Shown piece after piece: positions 8,109 to 19,200 of a DNA stretch of 64,000 bases; within the stretch, counting starts at the first letter, position 1, and every line of letters starts with the position of its first letter. Source of the DNA: Adiantum capillus-veneris (taxonomy: Eukaryota > Streptophyta > Polypodiopsida > Polypodiales > Pteridaceae); assembly GCA_014529385.2 (NCBI GenBank), contig CM043945.1:152493741-152557740 (forward strand), in the 5' to 3' direction. The notes beneath the pieces were generated by a model. It was not told where the DNA came from. It saw nothing but the letters and a program-made list of their open reading frames with translations, and ran no database searches. The position numbers and the translations under genes were made by a program.

Positions 8109-10226
8109 TTATGCATCCTCAGAGACCCTTTTCCTTTTGTGTTCAGAAGGGGGTGAAAGTTCAGGAGTGGGTGGTGGTGGTGACTTGGCAGGGGTTGGTG
8201 CTTTCGGCTCCTCAGGACTGGTTGGCTTGGGTGATTTGGCAACTGTCTTTGACAACATGAATGGTAGCTTGAAAGGTGAGCTAGGTACCTCCCCCTTATT
8301 GTTCTTAAGTGTACGACGCTTTTGAACCTTGAATTTCAATGGTGAGTGGAATGGATGGCCCTTTGTATCTGCTCTTTTTTTTGCAGGGCTCTTAGTGGGA
8401 CTCTTTCCCTTGGCAGTCTTCTTAGTGGGACTCTTCCCCTTGGCAGGACTCTTATTGTGATCCTTTTTCTTTGTATGGATCTTCTTTGCAGGACTTTTCT
8501 TCTTTTGATCCATTTTCTTTGCATCCAAACCTTTGGTGGCAAAGGAAAATCTGGATCATTTGGATTTATTGATCTTTCCAAAACCATAGAAACAATGTTC
8601 TCTCTCACCCACATGACCCAAGACTCTGGATAGTCATGCAACTGAAAAAAATAGAAAAAGGAACTAAAGGACATGAGAACATACATACATAAAACATCAA
8701 AATAAATACATGAACCACACTTACAGTGAGTGTAGTCATCCGGCACCATGACTCAAGATATCTCCTTGCATTTGCAAGCACCCTCCATCCACAAGATGTT
8801 GAGTCTGTCTGTAAAGGCACTTTTTGATTGTAGTACTTGAAAGCTTCTATATTGTAATCCTTATTTGTGGTACTCAAATGACCAACAATAAGTTTGGCAG
8901 CACTGCAAGAAGACATTGAATCAAAAAGCTCCTAATAGAAAACAATGGGCCATCATCAAGCATAGATTATGCTTCATACTTATAGTTTACTTTTCCCATG
9001 GATACTTGACAATGAATTCATAAATATAATATCTTTCTCCAAAAGATTGAAGATAATAAGACTCCAATGTCCTCTACAAAATAAAAAACAATTAGCTAAG
9101 AATACCACAAAATGTTAAAAATAACATGTAAGGAGTTAAGAATTACCCTTCAACATAGGGGTATAATGTGTAATTGTAGGTCAGCATGTTAAAATCATCA
9201 GAAAATTTGAAAGGGTTCCTTGCTTGTTAAAAAGGCACTGTGTCACTAGAGGGTCAAGTATGGCAATTTGCATAGCTAGAGCCTTTGGAAGATCCCTCAT
9301 AAGACACCTGGAAAAGGAAACACAAGCCCCAATGAGCCCCTTGTGCCTGTCTGCCTTGCACATGCACTAATAATTAGCAAAGCAACACATACCTAAGACA
9401 GATATAGAGCACAGCTAGTGTCACCAAGCTCAATGTTGGGATTTACAAGCATACTTGTGTCTTGAGGGAATATGTCCAAATATGCCTCAGTATCTCCAAA
9501 CAAGGAGACATCCACCACCATTTGGCCTGTGACTTTTTCATAAAGAAGAGAGTTGGATGCTCTTAAAATTTCAGCTTGCTCTTTAAGAATAGCATCCTCT
9601 GATATCATGTCTTGCTGCTCCCTCTCAACTTCCTTTCCTGCTTTGATATCCTGGGCCTTTCTTGTCTCGTACTCATGTGTAACATCTTCAATGACAACCC
9701 CAGAATCTTTCTACTGCCTGGAAGGAGGGATGTTTAAAATTTGGAAGGCTCTAAGATCCTCACTAGGAATGAGCTCAAGAGCCTTATCAAACTTGTACCT
9801 TAACCTTGACACAAGCACAAAATCTTTGCTCATAAGTGTGACCCTGTGAGCAAATGCAGCTGCAATGTAGCTATCATTCATAAAGTCTATGAGAAAATCC
9901 TCAGCAGCTTCCTGAAGGCACATCATAGCTTGAGATTGCCACCTTACTGAGACAAAAGTTTTGATATTCATCATGCTTACAAGTCTATCAGATATCTCTT
10001 TGACAACTCTCATGAAAGAGAGCTTTGGAATCAGTAGACAAGTAGACTTTTCTGCTTTCCTTATTTCTCTTAGGGATTTCACTTGATAATTCAATCTTTT
10101 TCTGGCATCGGGCCTCTGACGAGGTAGTGGAGGGGGTGCTTTCTCTGCATCTTTCTCAACATCATCTATTTCTAGATCAGTTGGGGCTTGGTAGACCTTC
10201 CTTGCAGTCTGCTTAGTCCTCGCCAT
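8109..10226 (-). pseudogene. Gene A copy 1: histone H3-like / Ulp1-like protease / H1-like tail fusion
   Basis: Start ATG at 10226 gives MARTKQTARKV, identical to the first nine residues of mature histone H3. After a Pro/Arg linker the H3 fold is clear: LREIRKAEKSTCLLIPKL, then LQEAAEDFLIDF, then AHRVTLMSKD. Loop 1 is longer than in canonical H3. Proposed exons (minus): 9394-10226, 9147-9307, 8991-9073, 8725-8902, 8109-8641, all GT-AG. Exon 4 holds the Ulp1/C48 cysteine motif VPLQTDSTSCGWRVLANARRY. The last exon ends in repeated SPAK/SPTK units (AKGKSPTKKTAKGKSPTK) like a linker-histone tail. Damage: an in-frame TAG at 9711-9713, frameshifts near 9400, 9215 and 8530, and no exon matching the catalytic His-Trp segment of the copy at 51718-51978. 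Gene B diverges from the same intergenic region. H3 and SPxK readings are strong; one transcript across all exons is inferred. Confidence 0.75.
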
Positions 10227-11080
10227 TTGGGTAAAAGAACACAGCACCATGCAACAGACGCGTCACCCACTACCTGCAAGATGTTTCTATCACGCCGTGT
10301 GTGAAGAGGAGGGTGACAACAACACGACGCGATAGAAGGGTGACCCAGGCTCTGGAATACGTCCGTATCGCTTCGTACGTGAGCACCGGAACCTCCAAAT
10401 AAAATCTCACAAAACGCCTTGTACGACATGATAGAGGGCGCACCCACACCCCAGAACATCACCGTATCGCATCGTATGCGAGCTGTGAAAACTTTAAGTA
10501 AGCCGAGCAGAAACCCCTGCACAACGCGATGAGAGCCTCACCTAACCTTTTCAACATGCGCCTATCGCGTCGTATGGGATGCCATGAGTATTTCAAGAAC
10601 AAGACCTTCACAAAGCGATAGAGGGCACACAAACACCCTAGAACATCACCGCATCGCGTCGTATGCGAGTTGTGGAAACTTTTAGTAAGCCGAGCAGAAA
10701 CCCCCGTACGACACGATGTAAGCTTCACCTAGACTTTGCAACTTGCGCCTATCGCGTCGTATGGGATGCTAAGAGTATGGGAAGCGGTAGAAGGTGCGCC
10801 CACATGCCCAACACATCCGGGTCGCGTCGTTTGAGAAGAAGCTTGGCTTGGCTTAGTGGACGGTTGACGCCCAGCGCGGAAGAATCCAAAGCGCGGATGA
10901 CTCGAGGTGCGGGTAGTTGAGGACGACACGACACGAATATCAAGTATGGGAGAAAGCAAAGAATGAGCACGTGACAAGGCTTTATAAACATAAGACCGTC
11001 CGTACGACGACCGTTGTGCGCAGGCCACGTGGCACGTATGCATGGTTGACACGTGTCACTAACGGTCATATTTCGGATCT

Positions 11081-11088
11081 TATATAAA
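11081..11088 (+). promoter_or_regulatory. TATA box upstream of gene B copy 1
   Basis: TATATAAA within CTTATATAAAGCTTGG on the plus strand, about 510 nt upstream of the gene B ATG. The leader would then include the 83-bp repeats. A second TATA-like string (TTTATAAAC) lies near 10981. Confidence 0.45.
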
Positions 11089-11221
11089 GCTTGGTCTCGA
11101 ATGTTATTAATGTTGCACGTTCACTTGTCGCATACGACGCGAGTAATTATTCATTTTTGTGTCCTAATCCTCTCGTCCCACACAATCTCATCCGTTGCAA
11201 TTGAACATCGGTGGTCCCTCC

Positions 11222-11515
11222 CCTATCGCGTCTTTCGGGGTTCTTGTTTGCTTTGGTGTGTCTTTGTCCCGCACGACACGCAGGGAAGCAGTTCCAAAGT
11301 CTGGGTCCAGTGCGTATCGCGTGGTTCAGGGTTGTTGTCCGTTTTGGTGTAGCTTTGTCCCGCACGACGCGCAGGGAGGCAGTTCCAAAGCTTGGGTCCA
11401 GCGCGTATCGCGTGGTTCGGGGTTTTTGTTCATTTTGTTGTGGCTTTGTACCGCACAACGTGCAGGGAGCAAGTTCCAAAGCTTGGGTCCAACGCGTATC
11501 GCGTGGTTCGGGTTT
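11222..11515. repeat. Tandem repeat, about 83-bp units
   Basis: Three to four units share GCGTATCGCGTGGTTC, a T-rich middle, CTTTGT(C/A)CCGCAC(G/A)AC and GGGAGG(C)AGTTCCAAAG. The repeat creates long open frames on both strands that should not be read as genes. Confidence 0.8.
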
Positions 11516-11598
11516 GTCATTGGCACTACTACATTTGCAAACGTTGGGCGTATTTCCGTACCTTGTACCTAGCTTCACCTGTCGACTTTTCCTCTACC

Positions 11599-13182
11599 AT
11601 GATTGAAGGCCGGGAGGAGATTTGGGAGGAGAGTCCAAGTGAGAAACTATTGGTGGCTGTGATGGATGGTGGTGACATGGAAGTGTACACAAAAGCATAT
11701 GAAATATTCAACCCTGTGTTTGATCTTGCAGCTTTGTTAGACCATTTGAAAGACTTCTTGGCAGAAGAATTCAAAGAGTTTGAAGAGGCAGTTGAAGGCA
11801 AGTGTTTGGTTTTAGATGGGAAGGCTTATTGTCATCTAACCGAATATACTACAAACTCAATTGAGAAGAGAAAAGTAACAAGGAGGTTTGGAAGATTTTC
11901 TAAGAAGACTTCCTTTGTTTGTCCACCTACCATTTCTTGTCAATTACATTTAAAACCTTGTAACCTTGTTCCAAAAGAAGTTGCTTTTCTTTTCTTTTTG
12001 TTCCTTAAAGTTGACATGCAAGGCAAAGCTGATGAAGTGAAATATACAGATGAGGCAACAAATAAAAATGTTTCCACAGTTTTGCAGTTTGAGAAAAGTG
12101 AAATTCTAGAAGAGGAGGAAGTTGATGTTGCAGCTGAGGAGCAGGAGAGTGCAAATTTTGATGTTGCTCAATTTAGAGCTAGTACTGTCATTGATGAGCC
12201 AACAGATGAGGTAGAGGTATCTGAAGCTTCCCTTACTATTCCAAACCTTCCCTACTTCTTTATCAATGGGAAAGAGTATATCCCTCTCCATCATATCCAG
12301 TGTCTGCTTAATATGAGGGAGGACTACTGTATTGCAACCATTTTTGAAGCTTCTGAGGTGGCCAAAGATTTTATTGACACAGAAGAGTCAAAAGAGGAGT
12401 TTTTGGCACTTGATCTTCATACATCCAGTAAAGATTTTTTGCCTGCTCCTGATGCACTTGCTCTATGCATGAGAAGAGTGGAAGAGGAAAAACCTTCCCT
12501 CAAAGATGAGGATTTTGAGAAGGGGCTTGTTGAGCTTGGCATCCAACCTTTTGGCAGAGACTTTAAGCTGAAAAAAATTGGAAAGGAAGTTGACATAAGA
12601 GAGATGATCGGATCATGCAATCTCCTTCAAGAAAAGGTCATTGCCGAAGATGAATTGCAAAAGGTGATCTCCCTACTGAAATCTTTCTTTTTTTTCAAGT
12701 TAGTTTTAATTACTCATTGTCTTGTTTTGCAGATTGAACTCCTTGACAAAGACAATTTTCTTGGGAGAGCTAAAGGCTCGAGAGGGAAAGCAATAGAGGG
12801 CTCTTCAAGAAGGGATGCCTCCTCTCTCATGCACTACATGCCTACATTGGATAGTGCCACCTTCTGTGCTTTCTACATGCAGTATTCTGAAGATCCTGAG
12901 TTACCAATGTTTGCACTGAAGATATTGTCATGGTTTTTAGGGTACACTCCCCTTCAAATCAATGCAAACAAGATCATGCTACTTGAGAGAGCAACAACAC
13001 TTCGAATGTTTGGATATGCTGCAGGATTCAATGCCTCAAGAGCAGGATACTTTCTTTGCTACTCTAGCTATGCAGCAGCAGCTGAGGAGACAAATGTCAA
13101 CCTTCTTGGGGGCTATAAAAGAAGAAAGTTTTTGAGATATAGGGGTGACATGCCTAGAGATATCAAAAAAATTAAAAACTGA
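11599..13182 (+). CDS. Gene B copy 1: acidic protein of the H3-Ulp1 transposon
   Basis: ATG at 11599 (MIEGREEIWEESPSEK) is preferred because the upstream open frame is only repeat. The frame is open to a TGA at 13180-13182. A clear intron sits at 12664-12732 (AAG|GTGATC to TTTTGCAG|ATTGAAC); it is 69 nt and in frame. A possible second intron surrounds the Phe/Leu-rich segment near 11970. The protein has an acidic middle (EEEEVDVAAEEQES), a conserved segment FFINGKEYIPLHHIQCLLNMRED and a C-terminal block LSWFLGYTPLQINANKIMLL. Both conserved blocks reappear in the diverged copy at 55655-57316. I do not recognise the family. It is the least damaged gene of the three transposon copies. Confidence 0.65.
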   Translation: MIEGREEIWEESPSEKLLVAVMDGGDMEVYTKAYEIFNPVFDLAALLDHLKDFLAEEFKEFEEAVEGKCLVLDGKAYCHLTEYTTNSIEKRKVTRRFGRFSKKTSFVCPPTISCQLHLKPCNLVPKEVAFLFFLFLKVDMQGKADEVKYTDEATNKNVSTVLQFEKSEILEEEEVDVAAEEQESANFDVAQFRASTVIDEPTDEVEVSEASLTIPNLPYFFINGKEYIPLHHIQCLLNMREDYCIATIFEASEVAKDFIDTEESKEEFLALDLHTSSKDFLPAPDALALCMRRVEEEKPSLKDEDFEKGLVELGIQPFGRDFKLKKIGKEVDIREMIGSCNLLQEKVIAEDELQKVISLLKSFFFFKLVLITHCLVLQIELLDKDNFLGRAKGSRGKAIEGSSRRDASSLMHYMPTLDSATFCAFYMQYSEDPELPMFALKILSWFLGYTPLQINANKIMLLERATTLRMFGYAAGFNASRAGYFLCYSSYAAAAEETNVNLLGGYKRRKFLRYRGDMPRDIKKIKN

Positions 13183-13277
13183 TGTAAATTTGATAATTTT
13201 TTGCACCAAAATATCTTTTTTGAATTTGGATCTCTTTAGAAAGATTCAGTACAAAGTTTCAAAGTGAAGCATTAATC

Positions 13278-15674
13278 TCAAATCTGTGGTTGAGAAGCAT
13301 GGTTGTTTGATCTCATCCGTTGTAATTGCCTCCTATAGAACGAATTGAATAGTTCCTGTAGTGCATTGCTCCTTCTTTGTCCACCTCCCTTTCTCGTACA
13401 TTTGAAAAAAGAAGTCCTCGCTTGATAGTGATATTTTTTCATTCCCTGAGTATTCCATGTTGCAAGGGGTCCTTGTTTTGCAAAATATGGTCCATGCAGG
13501 TACAAAATATTCTAAAAATTAAAAAAAAGTTAGTTGAACTCAATAGGATGCAAAGTAAAATACTATCCAGAATTTAGAAAGTAATTGAATATTCACCAAG
13601 TAATATGTGATGTCTTTTGCTCCCCAAGCATTTGTAATAGTAGTTATTAAAAGCTTTATTGTCTTTTTAAAGTCATCTGCATAAGTAGCAGAGATAACTT
13701 GTTGTCTCAAAACTTTCAAAAAATTATCGAGCTTCTTCCACACTTCCATGCGTTTGTTGGCTACATCTGGTCTACTTGTGACATTGGTTGTTATAACACA
13801 AAGATCCTTCCAGAAGTTCCACATAGCATCAACTTGTTTGTTGTCATGGTTACTCAAAAATCTTCTGGCTTTTGCTCCACCCATTGAAACACCTTGCAAA
13901 ACATCACCGGTTCCTTTTGAAAGAGTGGGATCTTTTTTTAGATGCACTTGACCACCATGAAAACCCATTTGAGAGAGCAAAGCCTCGCATTTTTCTATGC
14001 ACTCGTCTGCAAGTTTAGTTGGCTTAATAGAATATGCATAGTCAAGATGGAGTCGAAGCAATTTGTCCAAGATTCTAATCTCTGCATGCATTGTGCATAT
14101 ATGTACATTTTTTAAATCTATTGTTAGAATTGGATCCCAAATCATAGAGGACGATGGGTAGTCGATGACGTTAACACTATTTCTCGATGGTGCTTTTCCA
14201 ACCTCGTATTCTACAAGCCATCCTTTTGTTCCAGTGCTTGCCATGCAATATAGACATGGATACTTGGTATTGGCACCTCCACATACACCAAACATGCACT
14301 TTAATGCTTTTAGGTCGGCACTCAAGTGCCATTCTACAAAAAAGTCACCCATGCCATCTACACAGAGTTTTTCACCTGCATTTTGATCCTGTATAACAGA
14401 AGGGATATCGGTCTGCAAAAACAGCCATTTCAATGTATCGTGATTTTCTACTGGTATTTGAGCTGCTCCGATCCACCAAAGTTCCATTTTTGATTGAGTT
14501 TTGTGGTATGGGGAATCAATCTTACCCTGGCTATAGTCCAATGCTCTATTCATAAGGGATATGGATACTCTTTCCATTTTTTGACATTTCAGAATTTGAG
14601 CTTCATCCAATTTCAGAACAAATATAAGTTTTCCTTCACAATCTAGTTCTTGCATATTATAGTATCTCACCATAGCAGATTGAAAATTTTCTATACTCAT
14701 CCAAATGTTATTAAAAACATTATACTCAAAAGAAGATTTTTTTTCTTTTTTTCATATGGCATCGTTCCTTCTATATGATAGTACTCTCCAAAATGTTCGG
14801 GTATTTCTTCGTTTAATAGAGTCCTAACTTTCCCAACATTATGAGGCCTAGGCAACCCAAAAGCTTTAATCTTGTAATACTTTAAAACCTGAAACCAGGT
14901 TTTAGAGATGGCCCTGTAACCCCTTCTACTCACCCCCATTGTGTCACAAACTTCTTGCATTTGAGAAGGTTGGACCAGTAAACCCATATCTTTCAGTAAA
15001 CTTTGAAATACAAATTTTTTCTGAGTTTGATTTTCAGGAAGTTTCAAAAGTTTAAGAATATCACTTTTGTTCATTACCTCATTCAAAAATCTCACCCTTT
15101 CTTGACCATTGGACATATCAAATCCTAAAAGACTAGTCACATGTTCTCTAGTAATCTTTAATCTTTTTTTTCTTTGTCCAGAACCTTCTGTTAAGTTTAC
15201 TACATCTCTCATTCGTTTTACTCGTGCTCTTAATCCTATTGGAGTTTCTTTTAAAGTCCGAAGTTGGTGATTTTTTTGTTTTAGAGATGCTATTTGGTTT
15301 TCAAGTTCTAAAATTCTTATTGCATTTGAAGACAAAACAGTTTTGAGATATTGAATGCAATGTGTATGATCAATGTGTAAATGAGATAACCTAGAACTAT
15401 ATCCTAGTAAGCCATCAACCCCATCACCAACAAATCTCATCAAATCATGAGGTGTGTGAAAAGATGGATATCTTCCAGTGCTAGGATCCGGTGGATACAA
15501 GCTCCTATCTGTCCATATATCAATGTGTTTCTTTCCCTCATTGCGAAGTTGTTGTGCTTCATTTGCAGTTGTAACTGGTCTTTGATAGACACTCCGCGTA
15601 GTAGCATATTCCTGGCTTAGCTTAATGTTCAAGTGAAACTTGCGGTTATCACTAATGAAAGATGTATTAGACAT
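13278..15674 (-). pseudogene. Gene T copy 1: candidate transposase
   Basis: Minus-strand gene with start MSNTSFISDNRKFHLNIKL at 15674, exon 1 to 13597 (TTG|GTGAAT donor) and exon 2 at 13278-13511. The N-terminal 200 residues include a Leu-rich coiled coil (RILELENQIASLKQKNHQL) and a basic patch. The core has VLKLDEAQ, EWHLSADLKALKCMFG, a CLYC zinc-type pair, ICTMHAEIRILDKLLRL and, in exon 2, WNTQGMKKYHYQARTSFF. These positions are conserved in the copy at 57425-60231, where the last motif has Glu (IEKSHY) in place of Lys. D..D..CxxC..H..E suggests an RNase H-fold DDE transposase; that is inference, no superfamily is recognised. A poly-A slippage frameshift lies near 14735. Confidence 0.6.
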
Positions 15675-15929
15675 TGTAAGTAATGAAGGAGCAGAAAGTA
15701 TAATGGAAATAACGTAGCAGTAGAACAAGGTGCATCAGAGAAGAAGAGATAAAGCTCCCGAAAGGTGAGAGAAAAAAGAGAGATTCAAAAGTGGAAACAA
15801 CTATTTTCTGCCAAGTGAAGTAAATGACAACAAATTTCGAGGTGAGCCACAAAGGAATGTGAAGAAAACGATATCTTTTTGAATATTTAGAGATATGTAC
15901 CTAGAGACGCTTTAGATTGCGTAGATATG
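15675..15929. other. Upstream flank of gene T copy 1
   Basis: About 250 bp between the gene T start and the copia insertion. By analogy with 60232-60476 the T-side terminal repeat should lie near here, but no clear CATTAGGA-type end is visible. Confidence 0.4.
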
Positions 15930-15934
15930 CTTTA

Positions 15935-16126
15935 TGAAGGAGTACGAGCGAAAGTGCGACGCGAGAGAGAGTGCGAGAAGAAGAGCACGACGATATGGTG
16001 AACTCGCTCTACTGTAATGTGTAGAGCATAGTGAGTTCTTATTAGGTTTTTACAAAAGAATATGTGTACATACCTGGCGGCCCGCCCACTTACCTGGGCG
16101 ACCACATTGGGCTTTATACCCCAACA
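15935..16126 (-). repeat. 3' LTR of copia family I copy 1
   Basis: 192 bp, starting TGTTGGGGTATAAAGC and ending ACTCCTTCA on the minus strand. It adjoins the polypurine tract at 16127-16137. Confidence 0.95.
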
Positions 16127-16215
16127 ACCTCCCACTTAAAGTCCAATGTGGTACTTTAAGTGTGAGAGAAACTACTATACAAGCTAATATACAAGAAATG
16201 TAGAGAAGTGATGTA

Positions 16216-19200
16216 CTACCCTACACCTAACTGCTTGCGAAAATGCGCAAAGCTCTCTGAGGGAAGTCCTTTTGTAAGTAGATCAGCAGGATTTTCTGTG
16301 GTGTGAACTTTGACAAGCTGAAGTTGCTTATCCTCGAGCATTTCCCTGATGAAATGATACTTCACATCCACATGATTTGTCTTTGAGTGATAAACTGAAT
16401 TGCGAGCCAATTGTATAGCACTTTGACTATCACAATATAACACACGCATCTCTTCTTTGATTCCCAAATCTGTTACTAGTCGATTAAGCCAAATTGATTC
16501 TTTACATGCCTCTGATGCTGCAACATATTCAGCCTCTGTAGTAGACTGAGTAACACAATCTTGTAATCTAGAACGCCATGATACTGCTCCACCAGCCAAT
16601 GTAAAGACATACCCTGACGTAGACCTTCGGTTGTCTAAGTCACCTGCATAATCTGAGTCTGTAAAAACCTTTACACTTAGCTCCTGACTCCCATAACATA
16701 TACGCATACTCTTTGTAGCTTTCAGGTATCTCAATATTCCTTTCGCTGCCTCCCAATGTTTCTTGCCTGGGTTTGACATGTATCGACTTACTACTCCCAC
16801 TGCAAATGCAATGTCTGGGCGAGTAGCAATCATTGCATACATCAAACTACCCACTGCAGACGCATATGGAATCTTATCCATTTCAGCCTGTTCTTCCTCA
16901 GACACAGGACAATCTTGTTTGCTAAGTTTCACATATGGTGGCAATGGAACACTCAATGCCTTTCCCTTCTCCATATTGAAACGTTGCAAAACCTTGTCAA
17001 TATACTCTGTTTGAGATAACCAAATCAACTTCTTTGATCTGTCTCTCTCAATGCGCATACCAAGTATATGACTTGCCTCACCCATGTCTTTCATGTCAAA
17101 CGATTTTGCCATCTTTGACTTCAAAGCTGAAATTTCTTCCAAGTGCTTGCCAGCAATCAACATGTCATCCACATACAAAATAAGGATCAGCCAACTGCCA
17201 TCCTTACCCTTCTTTGTATATAGACAGTGATCGAACTCACTACGTTTGTAGCCTTGAGAAAGCATAAACTTGTGGAATTTATGGTACCATGCCCTCGGTG
17301 ATTGTTTTAAGCCATAAAGACTCTTTAACAACTGGCATACCCAATCTTCCTTGCCTTTCTCAACAAACCCTTATGGCTGCTGCATGTAAATTTCCACATC
17401 TAAATCACCATGCAAGAACGTTGTCTTGACATCCATTTGGTGCAACACCAAATCTAATATGGCAACCAATGCAAGAAAGCATCTCAATGTAGTCATCTTG
17501 ACCACCGGAGAGAAGACTTCATCAAAGTCAATGCCTTGTTCTTGCTTAAAGCCCTTGGCAACAAGCCTTGCTTTGTACTTTGGCTGACTATCATGAGCGG
17601 TGATCTTATACCTGTAAACCCATTTACAAGGTAGAGCCTTTTTGCCCTGTGGTAATTTAACTAGCTTCCATGTCTTGTTTTTATGCAGAGCTGTCATCTC
17701 TGATTGCATGGCCAATTTCCAATTCCCAATTCCCGGAGTCCTTCATTTGCACTGCTTCCTTGTAACATGAAGGCTCATTGCAATCAGTCAACATGACATA
17801 GTTCATAGATGGAACAAACCTATCAGGAGGTCGCGTGACACGTCTATATCTACGCACAATAGGTGGCTCAGGCTCAGCCACAACCTGTGGTTCCACTCTA
17901 TCCTGTCCTTGCTCCTCTTGAGCCCCGACATTTTGTCTTGCACGTGCAGGTCCATCTTCTTGGAAGACAAATCTTCTAATCTCCTCAAACCTCTCTAGTT
18001 TAGAATGATATTTGGATTCATTAAAGTGAACATCATTGCTGCGGACAACCTTTCTAGATTCGGGATCCCAAAGTCTGTACCCCATCTCACCAGAATTACC
18101 ATAGCCTAGAAAGATGCACTTTCTACTCTTTGGCTCAAGTTTGTTCCTAAATTCCTTTGGAATGTGAGTATATGCCTCACAGCCAAAGACTCTGAGATGC
18201 TTGTATGAGGGCATTTTGCCTGACCATACCATCTCTGGCACTGAATCCTTCTACAAAACCTTGCTAGGAGATCTATTTACAAGATGAACAGCTGTTGATA
18301 CAGCTTCAGCCCAAAACCCATTTGGCAGCTGTGCATTAGACAACATACTTCTGACCTTCTCTTGTATGGTCCTATTCATCCTCTCAGCAACACCATTTTG
18401 AGGAGGATTGTAAGGAGCAGTAAGTTCACGTTTTATACCTTTTGACTCATAAAAGTCCTGAAAGGCCTTTGAAACATACTCTCCACCATTGTCAGTGCGT
18501 AAGCATTTAAGCTTCTTGCCACTCTGATTCTCCACAAGTGTCGCAAACGTTTTGAAAACACTAAACGCTTCATCCTTGTTCTTGAGAAAGTAAACCCATA
18601 CTTTCCTCGAGTAATCATCTATAAATGTCATAAAGTAAGAGGCTCCCCCTAGAGATAGGCTAGGCATACGTCCACACAAATCACTATGAACAAGTGCCAA
18701 TTTTGTATCTCTTCTATTGCTTCTATGGTTATGTGGCTGCTGTGTTTGCTTACCATACAGACAATGTTCACAGAATTCAAAATCATTAAATGAAAAGCCA
18801 GGCAAATAACTAGAACGAGACAAGATTTCCATTCCCTTCTTGGACATATGTCCTAACTGGCTATGCCACAAAGAAAGGTTCGGCTGCTCGGTTACATTGA
18901 TTACATTTTTAGAGACATTTGATACATAAATCATGTAAAGTCCTCCAGACTTTACTCCATGTGCTACTGTCATAGAACCCTTGGATATCTTCCACATGCT
19001 CTGTCCAAAAGTGGTGACGTAGCCAGCATCATCAAGTAAACCTGTGCTGATCAAGCTCTTTGTAATTGCGGGAACATGTCTCACATTCTTCAACGTGAAA
19101 GAAGAGCCATTCTGAAACTTCAATTGAACATCTCCAACACCTAAGATCTCACATGTCTGCCCATTGCCTAGCCGAACATGATCTTTAGTGGTCACATAAG

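Larger units (their letters stand above)
10227..11530. promoter_or_regulatory. Divergent A/B intergenic region with iterated CpG-rich motif array
   Basis: The motif ATCGCGTCGTATG, with close variants, recurs about 20 times in both orientations, for example near 10321, 10366, 10463, 10562, 10651, 10750, 10818, 11128, 11222, 11310 and 11405. It sits in longer repeats: a unit of about 196 bp (10450 and 10648) and a run of about 83-bp units at 11222-11515. The region separates genes A (-) and B (+) of transposon copy 1. Such arrays often bind transposase or a regulator; that role is inference. Overlapping open frames on both strands here come from the repeats. Confidence 0.7.

Noticed and set aside
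10172-11606. Many long open frames on both strands between genes A and B
   Set aside because: They arise from the CpG-rich tandem repeats. Both strands are open and compositionally biased, with no domain.
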